Positions 62,541 through 64,000 of a stretch of 64,000 bases of DNA are shown piece by piece. Source of the DNA: SKHV01 sp963678565 (GTDB lineage Bacteria; Bacteroidota; Bacteroidia; Bacteroidales; Prolixibacteraceae); NCBI GenBank assembly GCA_963678565.1, contig OY782875.1:3286001-3350000 (forward strand), written 5' to 3'. Numbering within the stretch: position 1 is the first letter of the stretch; every line of letters begins with the position of its first letter. The notes below the pieces were generated by a model, which was given only the letters and a program-made list of their open reading frames with translations, made no database searches and was not told the DNA's origin. A program made the position numbers and the translations under genes.

Positions 62541-64000
62541 TTATTTGTTTAAAATCTTTAACGCTTTATAATTTTGATTATTATGTGGTTTCTTGGCTTC
62601 AGGCGTATAAATATACTCCAATTCCTCTGCAAAGTACTCAACTATTTTTCCTCGCACCATTTTCATTGTTGAATTGATCAATTTATTCTCCTCGGTAAAC
62701 GCTTCTGGCAAAACTAAAAATGTGGCAGGCAACCACCTTTCTGGAAACTGACCTTCATACTTTCCACCTGCTTTATATTCATTAATTTCTGAAGACAAAA
62801 TATCAATTGCAACTTTCTGTCCTGTTTCTTCGTCGATATTTGCTCCTTGCGATTTTACCTCTTCTTTCAATAATTTAAAGTTGGGTACTATAAAGCCAAC
62901 GGTATATGGATTCTGATTATTGTATAGCATGCACTGATCGATTAATTTAGACTGATCGACGATTGCTTCTTCAATACCTTCAGGACTAAACTTTTCGCCA
63001 TCGTTTCCAATTAAAAGGCTTTTAAAACGTCCCAGCACAAACAAGAATCCATCTTTATCAATGTACCCCATATCACCAGTGTATAACCAGCCATCTTTTA
63101 TTGTTTCCTTAGTTGAAGTGGGATTATTCCAGTATCCTAACATTACATTGCCACCTTTAATAACAATTTCGCCTTTTTGACCGATGGGTAATTCATCACC
63201 GTCGTTATCACAAATTTTGATGTCCATATACTTCACCAATTTCCCAGAGGAACCAAATTTCACCGCATGCAAGGCATTTGATGAAATTACGGGCGATGCT
63301 TCAGAAAGTCCATACCCTTGCATTACTGGCATTCCAATAGCAGCAAAAAATCGTTGCAACTCGATATCCAAGAGTGCACCACCTCCGATAAAGAACTCTA
63401 TGTTTCCACCAAAATTCGCTCGTATTTTACTAAACAGAATTTTATCAAAAATATTTAAAAGTGGTTTCAAGAGCATCTTACTACCTTGCCCTTTGTTGTT
63501 ACCTGTTCCATTATAGGCATAGGCAATGTTCAACGCAAAATTGAACAATCGTTCGGTTGTTTTACCTTTTGCTTTAATCCCTGCTTCAATGTTTTTTCGG
63601 AAAGCTTTCGAAAATGCAGGCACACTCATCATGATATGTGGCTTGATTTCATTTATATTCTTAGGAATATTTTTAAGCGTTTCCAATGGGGTTTTACCAA
63701 TTTCCTGGCAAGCAATACTGGCACCATTGTACATAAAACAATACAGGCAAGCCGTATGGGCAAAAGAGTGATCCCAAGGTAGAATGGTTAAGGTTTTATG
63801 ATTTTCGGTAATCGACATTAAAGAGTTGGCTTGCACCACATTTACTGCATAATTTTGTTGTGTCAGCATAATTCCTTTTGGATCGGCCGTTGTGCCAGAT
63901 GTATAAGAAATATTAGCAACATCATCGGGTTTAATCGATTGTTTAAGATCTTCTAATTGCTGCCTTTTACGATCGTCTTTTAAAGCTTGCTCGCCTGTTT
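62541..64000 (-). CDS. Long-chain acyl-CoA synthetase (AMP-binding), C-terminal part
   Basis: The gene continues past base 64000, so its start is not seen. The visible 486 residues include the AMP-binding P-loop SYTSGTTADPKG (near the right edge), QGYGLSEASPVIS, the A8 motif GWLYTGDMGYIDKDGFLFV and the core lysine region LLIGNDGEKFSPEGIEE. It activates fatty acids to acyl-AMP and then acyl-CoA. An in-frame ATG at 63869 is internal, because the P-loop lies before it. 69 bases upstream of the alpha/beta hydrolase gene; possibly co-transcribed. Confidence 0.9.
   Translation of the reverse strand, partial: TGEQALKDDRKRQQLEDLKQSIKPDDVANISYTSGTTADPKGIMLTQQNYAVNVVQANSLMSITENHKTLTILPWDHSFAHTACLYCFMYNGASIACQEIGKTPLETLKNIPKNINEIKPHIMMSVPAFSKAFRKNIEAGIKAKGKTTERLFNFALNIAYAYNGTGNNKGQGSKMLLKPLLNIFDKILFSKIRANFGGNIEFFIGGGALLDIELQRFFAAIGMPVMQGYGLSEASPVISSNALHAVKFGSSGKLVKYMDIKICDNDGDELPIGQKGEIVIKGGNVMLGYWNNPTSTKETIKDGWLYTGDMGYIDKDGFLFVLGRFKSLLIGNDGEKFSPEGIEEAIVDQSKLIDQCMLYNNQNPYTVGFIVPNFKLLKEEVKSQGANIDEETGQKVAIDILSSEINEYKAGGKYEGQFPERWLPATFLVLPEAFTEENKLINSTMKMVRGKIVEYFAEELEYIYTPEAKKPHNNQNYKALKILNK

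Noticed and set aside
63186..63870. Internal ATG at 63869 as the start of the acyl-CoA synthetase
   Set aside because: The AMP-binding loop lies upstream of it in the same frame, so the gene begins outside the window.
1..64000. CRISPR array, insertion sequences or a prophage
   Set aside because: No regular direct-repeat array, transposase, terminal inverted repeats or phage structural genes were seen; the only recombinase-like gene is the half-length one at 39709.

Overview
The window is AT-rich, dense, protein-coding chromosomal DNA from a member of the Bacteroidota, most likely a marine or gut-type Marinilabiliales or Marinifilaceae relative (genus is inference). The evidence is: recurrent promoters with the Bacteroidota -7 box TAnnTTTG and a TTTG about 19 bases upstream; Por (type IX) secretion C-terminal sorting domains; a hybrid two-component system of the kind that controls polysaccharide utilization loci; a pyrophosphate-dependent phosphofructokinase; DUF4270 and GOLPH3-like proteins; and weak Shine-Dalgarno sequences.

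Layout. 1-3.7 kb: the 5' end of a ResB-type cytochrome c biogenesis gene, then a LiaF-like membrane protein translationally coupled to a LytS-type kinase and a LytTR regulator. 3.8-5.4 kb: a GH43-type lipoprotein and 3-methyladenine glycosylase I. 5.4-8.9 kb: a BlaI / BlaR1-TonB / TPR operon with three operator-like repeats on its promoter. 8.9-20.9 kb: mostly housekeeping genes (nitrilase, PPi-PFK, ECF sigma factor, a UvrA-type ABC ATPase, MATE exporter, orphan LytTR regulator, TrmH, HU). 21.2-27.5 kb: tRNA-Ser, an amidohydrolase, a DUF218 protein, and a run of DUF554, lysine-forming saccharopine-dehydrogenase-like protein, lactonase and DJ-1 protein. 27.6-32.1 kb: two convergent type IX secretion cargo genes, one a HExxH protein and the other GH105 plus discoidin. 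32.3-42.2 kb: tRNA-Arg, a TolB_N-TPR-AraC regulator with a quinone-oxidoreductase-like gene and a DUF4386 gene, an operon of a PLC-like protein, SUI1 and GPP34, an aminotransferase, half of a tyrosine recombinase, and divergent CDF transporter and FKBP genes. 42.2-46.4 kb: a DUF4270 lipoprotein with an outer-membrane barrel, and a Kelch lipoprotein.

46.7-61.1 kb is the carbohydrate region. A hybrid two-component sensor/regulator and a four-gene operon (GH28, GH105, GH2, GH106) point to breakdown of rhamnose- and galacturonate-containing pectin such as rhamnogalacturonan. GH28 cuts the galacturonan backbone, GH106 removes rhamnose, GH2 removes galactose or a related sugar, and GH105 removes unsaturated uronate left by lyases. 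No SusC/SusD pair and no lyase lie in the window, so import and lyase steps must be encoded elsewhere. 61.3-64 kb holds a 50-residue zinc ribbon gene, an alpha/beta hydrolase and a truncated acyl-CoA synthetase.

No CRISPR array, insertion sequence, rRNA or intact prophage was seen. The least explained structures are the BlaI-type operator set, the palindrome between the CDF and FKBP genes, the standalone recombinase N-terminal half, the GOLPH3-like/SUI1/PLC-like operon, and the pectin operon without SusCD.
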